A DNA stretch of 53,240 bases from Candidatus Woesearchaeota archaeon (GTDB lineage: Archaea > Nanobdellota > Nanobdellia > Woesearchaeales > SKGA01), in contig JAIPJP010000005.1 in the NCBI GenBank assembly GCA_021734105.1, positions 1 through 53,240 on the forward strand, in the 5' to 3' direction. Under the pieces are notes generated by a model. The model did no database searches. It was given only the letters and a program-made list of their open reading frames with translations, and was not told the origin of the DNA. This document shows positions 24,441 through 32,842 of the stretch, one piece after another (the stretch's first letter is position 1; every line of letters starts with the position of its first letter). Made by a program: the position numbers and the translations under genes.

Positions 24441-25892
24441 ATGGTAGCACAAGGATTAATTGATTCATTAACAGCACTTGGAAAAGCTGTTGGTTTTCTT
24501 TTCAAAGGCGATTTCGGCGCAATGGCCGAAAATCTACTTATAGGTGGGATTGCCGTAGGCGTATTTCTCATTATTATGTTCTTAATGAAAGTTATTCTTG
24601 AAATATCCATATTAAAAAGTCCAGAACATAAAAAATATGCAACGTGGATAGGTGTAGGAATAGCGCTTATTGGAATGGTGAATGATGCTGTTTATAACAT
24701 GCTTACTAGCTTAGTAGGAGGCAGTTTTATTATTGTAGTACTTATCTTACTCGTTGTCTTTGCAGTAGTAATATTTGTGAATCGTATGAGAAAAAGCCAT
24801 TATGATGCAAGTGCTGAAATGCATGGTGCACATACAGATGCGATTTCAGCTCGAAAAGATCTCAAAAAAGAAGATCATGAACTTTCACTTCAAGAAAAAC
24901 TAGAGAAGCGAGAAACAGGAGCTCTTAACAAAGCAGAACATATTGTTGATGATGAACTCAGTTCTATTCGAAATCTACAAGAACTTGTCACAAAAATGCG
25001 ACAACTCCTTGGTCAACTAGCACAAACAACTGATCAAGCACACGCGCAACAACTTCGAGGATCTTTAACTCGAGGTGCGCAAGCACTGCCAACACTAGTT
25101 AAAGAAGATTTTGCAGATGAAGAAAAATTAAAAAAAATATTACATCAATTAGAGCACGAGTTCCTCTCAGAAATTAAACTCGACGGTGAAGAAACAGAGC
25201 AAGTTGCACATTTAGAAGCACGTATTAAAGACCAATTAGTTAATGAGCATAAAGTGGGCGAACATGCAGCAAGAACTAAAATACTTACGGCTGAACAGCA
25301 ACTAAAAGACTTTTTACAACAAGCAAGACAACTTGATCAACAACGAGAAGAACTTGTTAGAAGTTTACGGGACCTTGAAGGAAAGGAGTTAACTCAAACA
25401 AAACAATTACAACAAGAAGTGACTCAACTTATTCAATCGCTTGACGCAGGAAACTCTTCTTTAGCACTCCAACACGTTGGCACAATTGAGCAGCTTATTA
25501 ATGCAGAAACAGCAGAATCAAGACAAGTAAGACAATTACTTATGCAAGAACAACAATTAACACAACGAAAACTACAACTTGATCATGCAATGAAGCAACT
25601 CGTACATCGACTTGCAGGAGTTGAAAGACGAGAAGATAAAACAATACGTCATGATGAACACGCTGCAGAATCTGATATGAACAAAGGTAAAAAATTGGTT
25701 TCGGAAATTCTTGGAGATAAGAACCATCTTAGAAAAGAGAGAACTACTTCAGGCAAATATAAAATACAAGGAAACATAGATACTAATATGAAAGAATTAC
25801 AAGACTTAATTAATCGTGTGCATGGTAAAAGTCCTCTTGAAGCAACCGAGTTACGAACGATGGCGCGTAATGCAGGCATTCAAGTCAAGTAA
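24441..25892 (+). CDS. Membrane protein with long Gln/Glu-rich coiled coil
   Basis: The 483 residues have three hydrophobic segments (about 32-55, 67-85, 92-113), then about 350 residues of coiled coil rich in Gln, Leu and Glu (for example QQLTQRKLQLDHAMKQL). A folded-looking end follows: MKELQDLINRVHGKSPLEATELRTMARNAG. A strong AGGAGGA site lies 9 nt before the ATG. The helix around NDAVYNMLTSL matches IYNQLLSL in the next gene, so the membrane domains are paralogous. No family is recognised. Confidence 0.7.
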   Translation: MVAQGLIDSLTALGKAVGFLFKGDFGAMAENLLIGGIAVGVFLIIMFLMKVILEISILKSPEHKKYATWIGVGIALIGMVNDAVYNMLTSLVGGSFIIVVLILLVVFAVVIFVNRMRKSHYDASAEMHGAHTDAISARKDLKKEDHELSLQEKLEKRETGALNKAEHIVDDELSSIRNLQELVTKMRQLLGQLAQTTDQAHAQQLRGSLTRGAQALPTLVKEDFADEEKLKKILHQLEHEFLSEIKLDGEETEQVAHLEARIKDQLVNEHKVGEHAARTKILTAEQQLKDFLQQARQLDQQREELVRSLRDLEGKELTQTKQLQQEVTQLIQSLDAGNSSLALQHVGTIEQLINAETAESRQVRQLLMQEQQLTQRKLQLDHAMKQLVHRLAGVERREDKTIRHDEHAAESDMNKGKKLVSEILGDKNHLRKERTTSGKYKIQGNIDTNMKELQDLINRVHGKSPLEATELRTMARNAGIQVK

Positions 25893-25962
25893 CTTAATTT
25901 TTTTTTATTCTATTTTTTTGTTGGTTTAATTTTACTTTATTTATGGAGGTGAGCATAGGCAA

Positions 25963-26547
25963 ATGGTGGTCGCAGACCCAGATAAGAAACATGCAGTACG
26001 TATCTTTTTTGCAGTAATTGTTTTGTTTGCAATTGGTGCAATTGTATTTATCACGCCGCCAAGTGAGTTTCCAGAACATACAGTGAGTGATGATTTTTCT
26101 AGTTTATTGTATGCAGTCTCAGCAATTACTCATGGAGATATAGAAGGATTCTTTGACGGATTTGTTGATGGAATGCCTCTTCTTGCACTTTTCATGGTTA
26201 TGTTTGCAATTATGCATTATCTCTTCTCGCATGTACTTAGCTCGATATTTCCGAAAAAGAATGTGGCGACCATGCTCGCACTTGTTATGGCATTGTATGG
26301 TTTTTTTGACCACCGGATCTATAACCAACTCTTAAGTCTAAACGCTTTTGCACTCGGCGGCATCGTTTTTAGCGCGCTGGTTATTATGATATGGGGCTTT
26401 ACAGAAACCAATATTAAAGGCCTTCAAGCAGAATTAAAAGACTTGACTCATAAATATAAGCAAGGGCGAGCTAATAGAAGCGATGTGCAACGAATAAAAC
26501 AACTTATTCGAGATATAGAACGAGAAGGAAAAAAACCTCGTTCTTGA
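25963..26547 (+). CDS. Membrane protein paralogous to the preceding membrane domain
   Basis: The 194 residues contain four hydrophobic segments (about 12-31, 70-90, 100-117, 126-145), then a basic amphipathic tail. The KKNVATMLALVMALYGFFD / IYNQLLSL region aligns with KYATWIGVGIALIGMVND / YNMLTSLVGG of the upstream protein. A GGAGGTGAG site precedes the ATG. A shared membrane complex with its neighbour is plausible but unproven. Confidence 0.65.
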   Translation: MVVADPDKKHAVRIFFAVIVLFAIGAIVFITPPSEFPEHTVSDDFSSLLYAVSAITHGDIEGFFDGFVDGMPLLALFMVMFAIMHYLFSHVLSSIFPKKNVATMLALVMALYGFFDHRIYNQLLSLNAFALGGIVFSALVIMIWGFTETNIKGLQAELKDLTHKYKQGRANRSDVQRIKQLIRDIEREGKKPRS

Positions 26548-26555
26548 TAAGTTTT

Positions 26556-26741
26556 CTATTCTTCTTCACGATGAATAAGAATTGCAATGATAATAGCAAT
26601 AGCAATAGTCATATAGGCCCAATCTTTAAGGCCTGCAATAAAAAGAAATAAACTGATAATGATAATTGCACAAGGAATAAGAAGAATTGATAACGGGATG
26701 GTATGGTGATGATCTTGTTTCACAATCTTTTTTTTAGCCAT
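26556..26741 (-). CDS. Two-helix membrane microprotein, 61 aa
   Basis: A basic start with a HHH cluster (MAKKKIVKQDHHHT) is followed by two hydrophobic helices (about 17-36 and 41-57) and an acidic HREEE end. It is convergent with the preceding gene (8-nt gap). Similar small double-helix proteins are common in DPANN genomes, but the function is unknown. Confidence 0.6.
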   Translation of the reverse strand: MAKKKIVKQDHHHTIPLSILLIPCAIIIISLFLFIAGLKDWAYMTIAIAIIIAILIHREEE

Positions 26742-26868
26742 ACAAGAACTTCCTGTTCTTTTTCTTTAAAACTATTTAGTTTTATTGGAGAGTGGTATCA
26801 ATATCCATTACATATATGCTGTTGAACTGGCAAAACTTTAAAAAAGGCACCTTCTTAAGAGAAGGTAT

Positions 26869-27753
26869 ATGGTGGTTATAGCTTTAGATATTGGCGGGAC
26901 AAAGATTAAAGCAGCAATAGTCTCGCCACAACAAAAAATCTTGAAAAGTATAGTTGTACCTACGCGAAGACAGAAAGGAAAAACGTATGTACTTAATACA
27001 ATTGATGTTCTTATACAAGGACTTCTCGCAGGCAAAGAGAATATAACAGCAATAGGTATTTCAGTCCCAGGAATTATACGACCTGATGGTAAACAACTTT
27101 TTGCAGGTAACGCGCTCTCATTTCTAGAGGGAATTAATTTGAAAAATCGACTTGAGAAAAAATTTGAGCTACCCGTTGTTATTGCAAATGATGCCGATTG
27201 TTTTGCACTAGCAGAAGCAACTATAACGGGATTTCCAAAGGCAAGCAAAGTATTGGGTGTTATTTGGGGAACTGGACTTGGTGCTGGTATAGTTAAACGG
27301 AAAAATAAATCACAATGGAGTATTGTTACAGAGCCATTAGAAATAGGTCAAACACTTGTTGTGCATCCGCATACAAAAAAACTTGTGCGACAAGAAATGA
27401 TTGTAGGTGGAGCATACATGCTTAAAGAATATAATACAACTGCAAAAGATAAAGCAGGAAGCGTTTCAGATATTTATACTGCAAAAAACAAACAAGCAAA
27501 AGACGTGATGCAAAACGCAATAGAACATCTTGGAAAAACATTAGGAAATCTTGTGACTATTCTGCAACCAGATGTTATTGTTTTAGGTGGGGGAGTTAGT
27601 CGCTTACCACAACCAGTCTATACGAAACTTAAAACTCTTATGAAAAAATATGCGTTGCCAACTTGTTATACGGGTGTTCAATTCAAACGACATACTATAA
27701 GTGCAGACGCTGGATTACTTGGCGCAGCAATACTCGCGCGACAGCTGAGGTGA
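26869..27753 (+). CDS. ROK-family sugar kinase
   Basis: The 294 residues show the ROK fold: ATP phosphate-1 motif DIGGTKIKAA (6-15), ISVPG near 64, NDADCFALAEA with the catalytic Asp, WGTGLGAGIV as phosphate-2, and VLGGGVS as the adenosine motif. The usual HxCxCGxxGCxE zinc motif is absent and the EIGH His is Gln (EIGQ), so this is a zinc-free, divergent member. Glucose or an N-acyl-hexosamine is the likely substrate. The nucleoside phosphorylase gene starts 4 nt later. Confidence 0.9.
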   Translation: MVVIALDIGGTKIKAAIVSPQQKILKSIVVPTRRQKGKTYVLNTIDVLIQGLLAGKENITAIGISVPGIIRPDGKQLFAGNALSFLEGINLKNRLEKKFELPVVIANDADCFALAEATITGFPKASKVLGVIWGTGLGAGIVKRKNKSQWSIVTEPLEIGQTLVVHPHTKKLVRQEMIVGGAYMLKEYNTTAKDKAGSVSDIYTAKNKQAKDVMQNAIEHLGKTLGNLVTILQPDVIVLGGGVSRLPQPVYTKLKTLMKKYALPTCYTGVQFKRHTISADAGLLGAAILARQLR

Positions 27754-27757
27754 GCAG

Positions 27758-28525
27758 GTGGGATTTCCAAATTTTAAAGGTAAACATAAACAAGCATCCA
27801 TGATAAACCCTTCTGATTACATTGCTTATGTTCGAGGAGAAAAACTCGTACGAAGTCGTGTGCCTGAGGCAATCATCATTTGTTATAATAATAAGCTCAT
27901 GAAACATATCGTTAAACAACACCGTGTTAAACAAATTGAAGGTCTTGCAGGTGAGTTATACTCATTTACTGCAACAAAACATAAGGTGGGCATTATTGGC
28001 CGATTTGGTATTGGCGCTCCTGCAGCAGCAATAGTTATGGAAGAACTGATTGCTTTAGGAACTAAACGATTTATTACGATGGGAACATCTGGTGCCTTAC
28101 AAAAACATCTAGACTTGGGTTCTGTTATTGTTTGTGATAAAGCAATACGAGATGAAGGAACATCGCATCATTATATTAAAAGAGCAAAGTATGCATATGG
28201 AGATGCGCAGCTCACAGCAAAACTAGAGAATGTACTTCAGCAAAAAAACATACCTTATGAAAAAGGAATTTCCTGGACAATTGACACGCCTTACCGAGAA
28301 ACAATAGCGGAAGCAAAAAAATATCAAAAGCAAGGCGTTCTTACTGTAGAAATGGAAATAGCAGCACTTTTTACTATTGCAGCATATCGGGGCGTGGTAA
28401 TAACTTCACTTTTAACTATTAGTGATTCATTAGCAGAACTTACGTGGACGCCAAACTTTCACTCAAAACAAACAGTAACTACGTTAGAATTGCTTTATGA
28501 ATTGGCCCTTGAGGTGTTGGTATAA
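27758..28525 (+). CDS. Nucleoside phosphorylase (PNP/UDP family)
   Basis: The 255 residues include GRFGIGAPAAAIVMEELIALG, the phosphate-site segment TMGTSGALQKHL, and VEMEIAALFTIA with the ribose-binding Met-Glu, all as in PNP/uridine phosphorylase. It cleaves nucleosides with phosphate to base and ribose-1-phosphate. The GTG at 27758 is chosen: CTGAGGTGAG lies just upstream and overlaps the end of the ROK gene. ATG 27800 is an alternative. The pairing with a sugar kinase suits salvage. Confidence 0.9.
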   Translation: MGFPNFKGKHKQASMINPSDYIAYVRGEKLVRSRVPEAIIICYNNKLMKHIVKQHRVKQIEGLAGELYSFTATKHKVGIIGRFGIGAPAAAIVMEELIALGTKRFITMGTSGALQKHLDLGSVIVCDKAIRDEGTSHHYIKRAKYAYGDAQLTAKLENVLQQKNIPYEKGISWTIDTPYRETIAEAKKYQKQGVLTVEMEIAALFTIAAYRGVVITSLLTISDSLAELTWTPNFHSKQTVTTLELLYELALEVLV

Positions 28526-28528
28526 ACT

Positions 28529-28921
28529 ATGAATCGACATGAAGCACATCATATGTTTGTTGTTGCAAGCATTTACCTGCTCGGTATTATTGTTATTATA
28601 GGTGTTTTTTTAGTTCCAACTATTAAAGAACGATTTGCAAGAACACCTGAACTAACAGAACTATATCCTATGCTTGTTAGTAATTATTCCGCATATGTAT
28701 TTGAAGGAAGAATTGTGTGGATGGATAAACCAGATATCACAGTTCCCATTTTTTCTGGAGCAAAATATGATATTCACCATAAATATCCTGGAGATGTGCA
28801 AACAGGAAGTTTTACTGATTATACGCTTGGTGTTTTTGCTGCTAAGAAAGATTATTTTGTGTACCGATTTTTTCACAATGAGACTAGGCCAACGTTGTAT
28901 GGACCATTTACCTTTAAATAA
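28529..28921 (+). CDS. Single-pass membrane-anchored protein, 130 aa
   Basis: One N-terminal helix (about 10-30) is followed by an extracytoplasmic-looking beta-rich domain with many aromatic residues (FSGAKYDIHHKYPGD...YFVYRFFHNETRPTLYGPF). It starts 3 nt after the nucleoside phosphorylase stop, so it belongs to the same transcript. No family is recognised. Confidence 0.6.
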   Translation: MNRHEAHHMFVVASIYLLGIIVIIGVFLVPTIKERFARTPELTELYPMLVSNYSAYVFEGRIVWMDKPDITVPIFSGAKYDIHHKYPGDVQTGSFTDYTLGVFAAKKDYFVYRFFHNETRPTLYGPFTFK

Positions 28922-28975
28922 ATTTTTTTATTAAGAAATAATTTTTCTTATTTTTCTGCAAGGCAACTATTTTTT

Positions 28976-29632
28976 TTATTCTTCTTTTTTAGCATCTTCG
29001 AAATGAATAGTATTTTTATAAAAAATACCTTTATCAAGACGAACAGGACGCCATTTATCTTGCACTAGTTTTGCATCAAGCCATGTTGCTAATTCATCCG
29101 CATTACCAATGGTTGCAGAAAGAGCGATGAGTTGTAAATTACTGAGTTCTTGACGAAGCAAAGTAATAACAATTTCAAGCGTCGGACCTCGATGGGTATC
29201 ATTAAGCAAATGTACTTCATCAATAACAACAACGCCCACACGTCCGAGCCAAGGCGCATGATGACGTAAGAGTGAATCAAGTTTTTCACTAGTAGTAATA
29301 ATAATATCATACTCTGCTAAGTATTTATCATCACTATCTAAGTCGCCACTTGATAAAGCGATTTTAAGATGAGGGTGTTTTTTAGTGAATTCTTTATATT
29401 TTTCTGTTGCGAGTGCTTTAAGTGGTACGACATAAATACCTTTTTTATGTTTATCGATGATTGTATGTAAAATTGCAAGTTCTCCAACAAGCGTTTTTCC
29501 AGATGCTGTTGGTGTGCACACTAAAAGATTATTATCTTTAAACAACCCCGCTTTAATTGCTTTTTCTTGTGATGGTCGTAAATTAGCAAAACCTAAAGTG
29601 TCTAAATGTTTTTGAATGTGCTTTGGAATCAT
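28976..29632 (-). CDS. Ski2/Hel308-like helicase, first RecA domain only
   Basis: The 218 residues contain the Q motif region (LRPSQEKAI), motif I TPTASGKT (about 39-46), Ia VPLKALA, Ib TTSEKL, motif II IDEVH and motif III LSATIGN. The protein then stops after a WRPVRLDKGIF segment, where the first RecA domain of Hel308 normally ends. RecA2, winged-helix and ratchet domains are missing, and no continuation is present downstream, only a convergent gene. Either the gene is split or this is a stand-alone ATPase half. Hel308 proteins are usually about 700 residues. Confidence 0.85.
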   Translation of the reverse strand: MIPKHIQKHLDTLGFANLRPSQEKAIKAGLFKDNNLLVCTPTASGKTLVGELAILHTIIDKHKKGIYVVPLKALATEKYKEFTKKHPHLKIALSSGDLDSDDKYLAEYDIIITTSEKLDSLLRHHAPWLGRVGVVVIDEVHLLNDTHRGPTLEIVITLLRQELSNLQLIALSATIGNADELATWLDAKLVQDKWRPVRLDKGIFYKNTIHFEDAKKEE

Positions 29633-29692
29633 GATTTTAAAGAAAGCCTGTTTTGTTTATATGTTTTCGTAAATAATGAGTGCTCTTATTAT

Positions 29693-30199
29693 TTAGAGAC
29701 TCTCTATTCGTTTATAGATCTCTCTAAGTTGCGTATCATCGGTAAGAATTTGAACAATGGTTTTTTGCATCTCCATTAAATCAATGACCATTTGATTAAT
29801 GAGTTCATTACGAAGATCATTTGTTGACGGATGTTGTTCAAGAATAGTGATAAATTTTTGGACAAGAATATTGAGTTTTTCTAACTGCTGTTTTTTGTCT
29901 GAGAAAAATTTGTCGTCTTTAATAATAAAAAAATCAGCGTTTTTTAACTTGAGTTGACTAATAGTAAGAATATCATTTTGCAAATGAATTATATTTTCTT
30001 TAATTTCAGTCATGTTTTTTCGTAAATTTAAAATATCTGCATCAGAAACATTAAAAGAAGGATTTTTGAGGTATTCTTTAAATTGAACAATCTTTTTTTC
30101 AGTATCTACAATAAATGTACAAATTTGTTGATCGATACCTTCATCGTCAATTTCCATATGGTAAAGGCGGCTAGATGCGTTCTTTTTGAATAATCCCAT
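29693..30199 (-). CDS. Helical protein of unknown function, 168 aa
   Basis: The short basic start MGLFKKNASSRLYHMEIDDEG resembles the KKGLFK end of the 14631 protein. After it the sequence is helical with coiled-coil segments (about 25-165) and no Cys or catalytic motif. It is probably an adaptor or structural protein. It is divergent from the MetAP gene. Confidence 0.55.
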   Translation of the reverse strand: MGLFKKNASSRLYHMEIDDEGIDQQICTFIVDTEKKIVQFKEYLKNPSFNVSDADILNLRKNMTEIKENIIHLQNDILTISQLKLKNADFFIIKDDKFFSDKKQQLEKLNILVQKFITILEQHPSTNDLRNELINQMVIDLMEMQKTIVQILTDDTQLREIYKRIESL

Positions 30200-30287
30200 A
30201 TATAACCTCTTTTAAAAAGATTTTAGAACTTTTTGTTTATAAACATTACCATATATATTTATTAAGCACGAGTCTTGCAAGAAGGAT

Positions 30288-31178
30288 ATGTTTGAAGAAG
30301 AGAAATTTCTACTTGCAGGAAAAATTACTGGTCAGGCAAGAGACTACGGAAAATCCCTTATTAAAGAAGGCGCGCTCGTTGTAGATATACTTAATGATGT
30401 AGAGAATTTTATTCTTAAAAAAGGAGCAGGAATTGCGTTTCCTGCACAAATATCGCTTAATACAGTTGCAGCACATGCGTGCAGCGACGAGCAAGATGAG
30501 ACGGTTGTTGCTTCAGATGATGTGGTAAAACTTGATGTGGGGGCTCATATTGATGGTCATATCGGTGATACTGCGTTAACAGTGAATTTATCTGGTGAAT
30601 ATAAAGAACTCTTAGCAGCAAGTAAAGCTGCACTTACAAAAGCATCTAAACTCTTCACACCAGGAATGAGAGTGGGTGAAATTGGACGTGTTATTCAAGA
30701 TGAAATAACTGCAAAAGGATTTAGCCCTGTGCGTAATCTTTCTGGACATGGACTGGGATTGTATCAAATTCACACAGCTCCGCAAATTCCAAATATTTAC
30801 TTAAATAATTCCTTAGAACTTGCAGAAGGAATGACTGTTGCTTGTGAACCATTCGCAACAAACGGCAAAGGAGCAATTGCAGAAAGCGGCGATGCGACTG
30901 TATTTAGCTTTGTAGGAAAAAAACCTGTTCGCAGTCCATTCGCACGAGAAGTCCTTAAGCGCATTGAAAGCTATAATGGATTGCCTTTTACTACGCGATG
31001 GTTAAGCAAAGAATTTGGTGTGGGTAAGACAAAACTTGCGCTTAAAGAACTTGGAAAAGTTGGTATTATACATGGACATCCACCACTTAAAGAAATAGGA
31101 AATGGTATGGTAAGTCAACACGAACATACGTTCTTAGTAAAAGATGCGCCTGTTATCACCACTAAAAGTGATGATTAG
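30288..31178 (+). CDS. map: Methionine aminopeptidase, type II
   Basis: The 296 residues contain all metal ligands of the pita-bread fold: Asp pair in KLDVGAHIDGHIGDTA, His in LSGHGLGLYQIH, Glu in ACEPFA and Glu in QHEHTFLV. The helical insertion typical of type II enzymes lies at about 190-255. It removes initiator Met co-translationally. It is followed after 33 nt by the DRG GTPase gene. Confidence 0.96.
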   Translation: MFEEEKFLLAGKITGQARDYGKSLIKEGALVVDILNDVENFILKKGAGIAFPAQISLNTVAAHACSDEQDETVVASDDVVKLDVGAHIDGHIGDTALTVNLSGEYKELLAASKAALTKASKLFTPGMRVGEIGRVIQDEITAKGFSPVRNLSGHGLGLYQIHTAPQIPNIYLNNSLELAEGMTVACEPFATNGKGAIAESGDATVFSFVGKKPVRSPFAREVLKRIESYNGLPFTTRWLSKEFGVGKTKLALKELGKVGIIHGHPPLKEIGNGMVSQHEHTFLVKDAPVITTKSDD

Positions 31179-31211
31179 TTTTATAAACAAACATTCTTTT
31201 TTGATGCAGTA

Positions 31212-32306
31212 ATGGCTGATTATAACGAGAAAATTAAGGAATTAGAAGACAGAATTGCTAATACCAAATATAACAAACGAACACAAGCAGCCATAGGCCT
31301 CTATAAAGCACAACTAGCAAAGCTCAAAGAAAGAGAAGTAACTCGTGGACAAGCTAAATCGGGTGGCCAAGGATGGGAAGTACGAAAAACAGGAGATGGT
31401 ACTGTTATTCTCATTGGTTTTCCTAGTGCGGGAAAATCTACTCTTCTTAACGCGCTCACTGATGCAAAATCAGAAACTGCAGCATATGCCTTCACCACAC
31501 TTACTTGTATTCCGGGTGTTATGCAACATAAACACGCAAAAATACAAATTTTAGATGTTCCAGGAATTGTAAAAGGAGCTGCAAGTGGAAAAGGACGAGG
31601 AAAAGAAGTCCTTGCAAGTATGCGAAGTGCAGATGTTTGTTTAATTCTTCTTGATGCGACACGGCCTGAAGAATATGATGTTATTGTCAGTGAAATTTAT
31701 GACACGCATATACGTGTTAATCAAAGAAAGCCTGATGTGAAAATAACTAAAACGGGAAAAGACGGAATTAAAATTGGAGCAACTTGTCGGTTAACACATT
31801 TAACACATGACACTATTAAAGCAGTCTTAAAAGAATTTCGTATTAATAATGCAGATGTAGTATTGCGTGAAGATGTTACTGTTGATCAACTTATTGATTG
31901 TATAGAAGCAAATAAAAAATATATGCCTGGAATCACTGTTATTAACAAATCAGATTTAGTAACGCCTAAGGAGCTTAGAAAAATAAAGAAAAAATATTCT
32001 GCTGATCTTGCAATTAGTGCGCAATTAAGTCAAGGCATTGAAGAACTCAAAGAATTAATTTTTGAAAAACTAGATCTTATTCGTATTTATCTTAAAGAAC
32101 CCATGAAAGAAGCAGATATGGAAGTTCCACTTATTGTTTTTCGAGATTTTAGTGTTGGAGATGTGTGCAAGAAATTACATAAAGACTTTATTTCTAAATT
32201 TAAATTTGCTCGCGTTTGGGGACCAAGTGCAAAATTTGATGGGCAAAAAGTCATGACTAAACATAAACTATATGATCAAGATGTTTTAGAAGTACATTTG
32301 AGATAA
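31212..32306 (+). CDS. drg: DRG/Rbg-family translation-associated GTPase
   Basis: The 364 residues have a helical N-terminus, then the G domain: G1 GFPSAGKST, G3 DVPG, G4 NKSD and G5 SAQL. The S5D2L-type insert follows the G3 region, and a C-terminal TGS domain (about 290-364) ends DQDVLEVHLR. DRG proteins bind ribosomes and are universal in archaea and eukaryotes. It lies downstream of MetAP. Confidence 0.95.
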   Translation: MADYNEKIKELEDRIANTKYNKRTQAAIGLYKAQLAKLKEREVTRGQAKSGGQGWEVRKTGDGTVILIGFPSAGKSTLLNALTDAKSETAAYAFTTLTCIPGVMQHKHAKIQILDVPGIVKGAASGKGRGKEVLASMRSADVCLILLDATRPEEYDVIVSEIYDTHIRVNQRKPDVKITKTGKDGIKIGATCRLTHLTHDTIKAVLKEFRINNADVVLREDVTVDQLIDCIEANKKYMPGITVINKSDLVTPKELRKIKKKYSADLAISAQLSQGIEELKELIFEKLDLIRIYLKEPMKEADMEVPLIVFRDFSVGDVCKKLHKDFISKFKFARVWGPSAKFDGQKVMTKHKLYDQDVLEVHLR

Positions 32307-32407
32307 AAGGGATTACTAATTTCCCCCTTATCTGCCCTTGATAAAATAAAAAATATGCTCAAAAATTATCTTAGGTTTTTAGCATAAAAAACATTGTTTT
32401 TTTGTAT

Positions 32408-32429
32408 AAGAAAAAGCAAAGCTTTTCTT
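32408..32429. terminator. Hairpin between convergent genes
   Basis: AAAAGC-AAA-GCTTTT with T/A flanks lies between the drg stop (32306) and the convergent DUF4870-like gene (32456). Confidence 0.4.
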
Positions 32430-32455
32430 CGCACGTTACCTAGTAAATAACAAAA

Positions 32456-32821
32456 TTAAAATTTAAAGTTTTTTGCAAACTGCCCGATGAGTGGCACTTC
32501 TTTTTCTTCTTTGTTAATAACTTGAACAAGACCAATTATCCAAAGAACGAATAAACCTATCCACGCAATCATCCACAAAGGCATAAGGAAACCAAGTATT
32601 GCGTTTGCAATCCAAATAGTAACATCAACAATGAGCAGAACAAGTGCTTGTTTGATGTGAAACGTAACATATGAGTTTTTTTTCATTTCTTCATCAGCAA
32701 AATACCAAATGATGCCGACAAAAAAATAAGCAAGTACTGCACAAATTTGTTTGTTATCGCTGTTTTGAGGATGGGTTGATTTTTTTTTAGTTGTTTTTTT
32801 TACCGTAGCTTTTTTGGTCAT
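32456..32821 (-). CDS. DUF4870/Tic20-like membrane protein
   Basis: The 121 residues start with a Lys/Thr-rich tail (MTKKATVKKTTKKKS), followed by three hydrophobic segments. The SYVTFHIKQALVL segment after the first helix and the closing VPLIGQF...NFKF match the DUF4870 pattern. The family's function is unknown. Its Lys/Thr tail resembles the repeats in the truncated protein at 1-618. Confidence 0.75.
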   Translation of the reverse strand: MTKKATVKKTTKKKSTHPQNSDNKQICAVLAYFFVGIIWYFADEEMKKNSYVTFHIKQALVLLIVDVTIWIANAILGFLMPLWMIAWIGLFVLWIIGLVQVINKEEKEVPLIGQFAKNFKF

Positions 32822-32842
32822 AGTATTTTCCTCTTATTTTCT

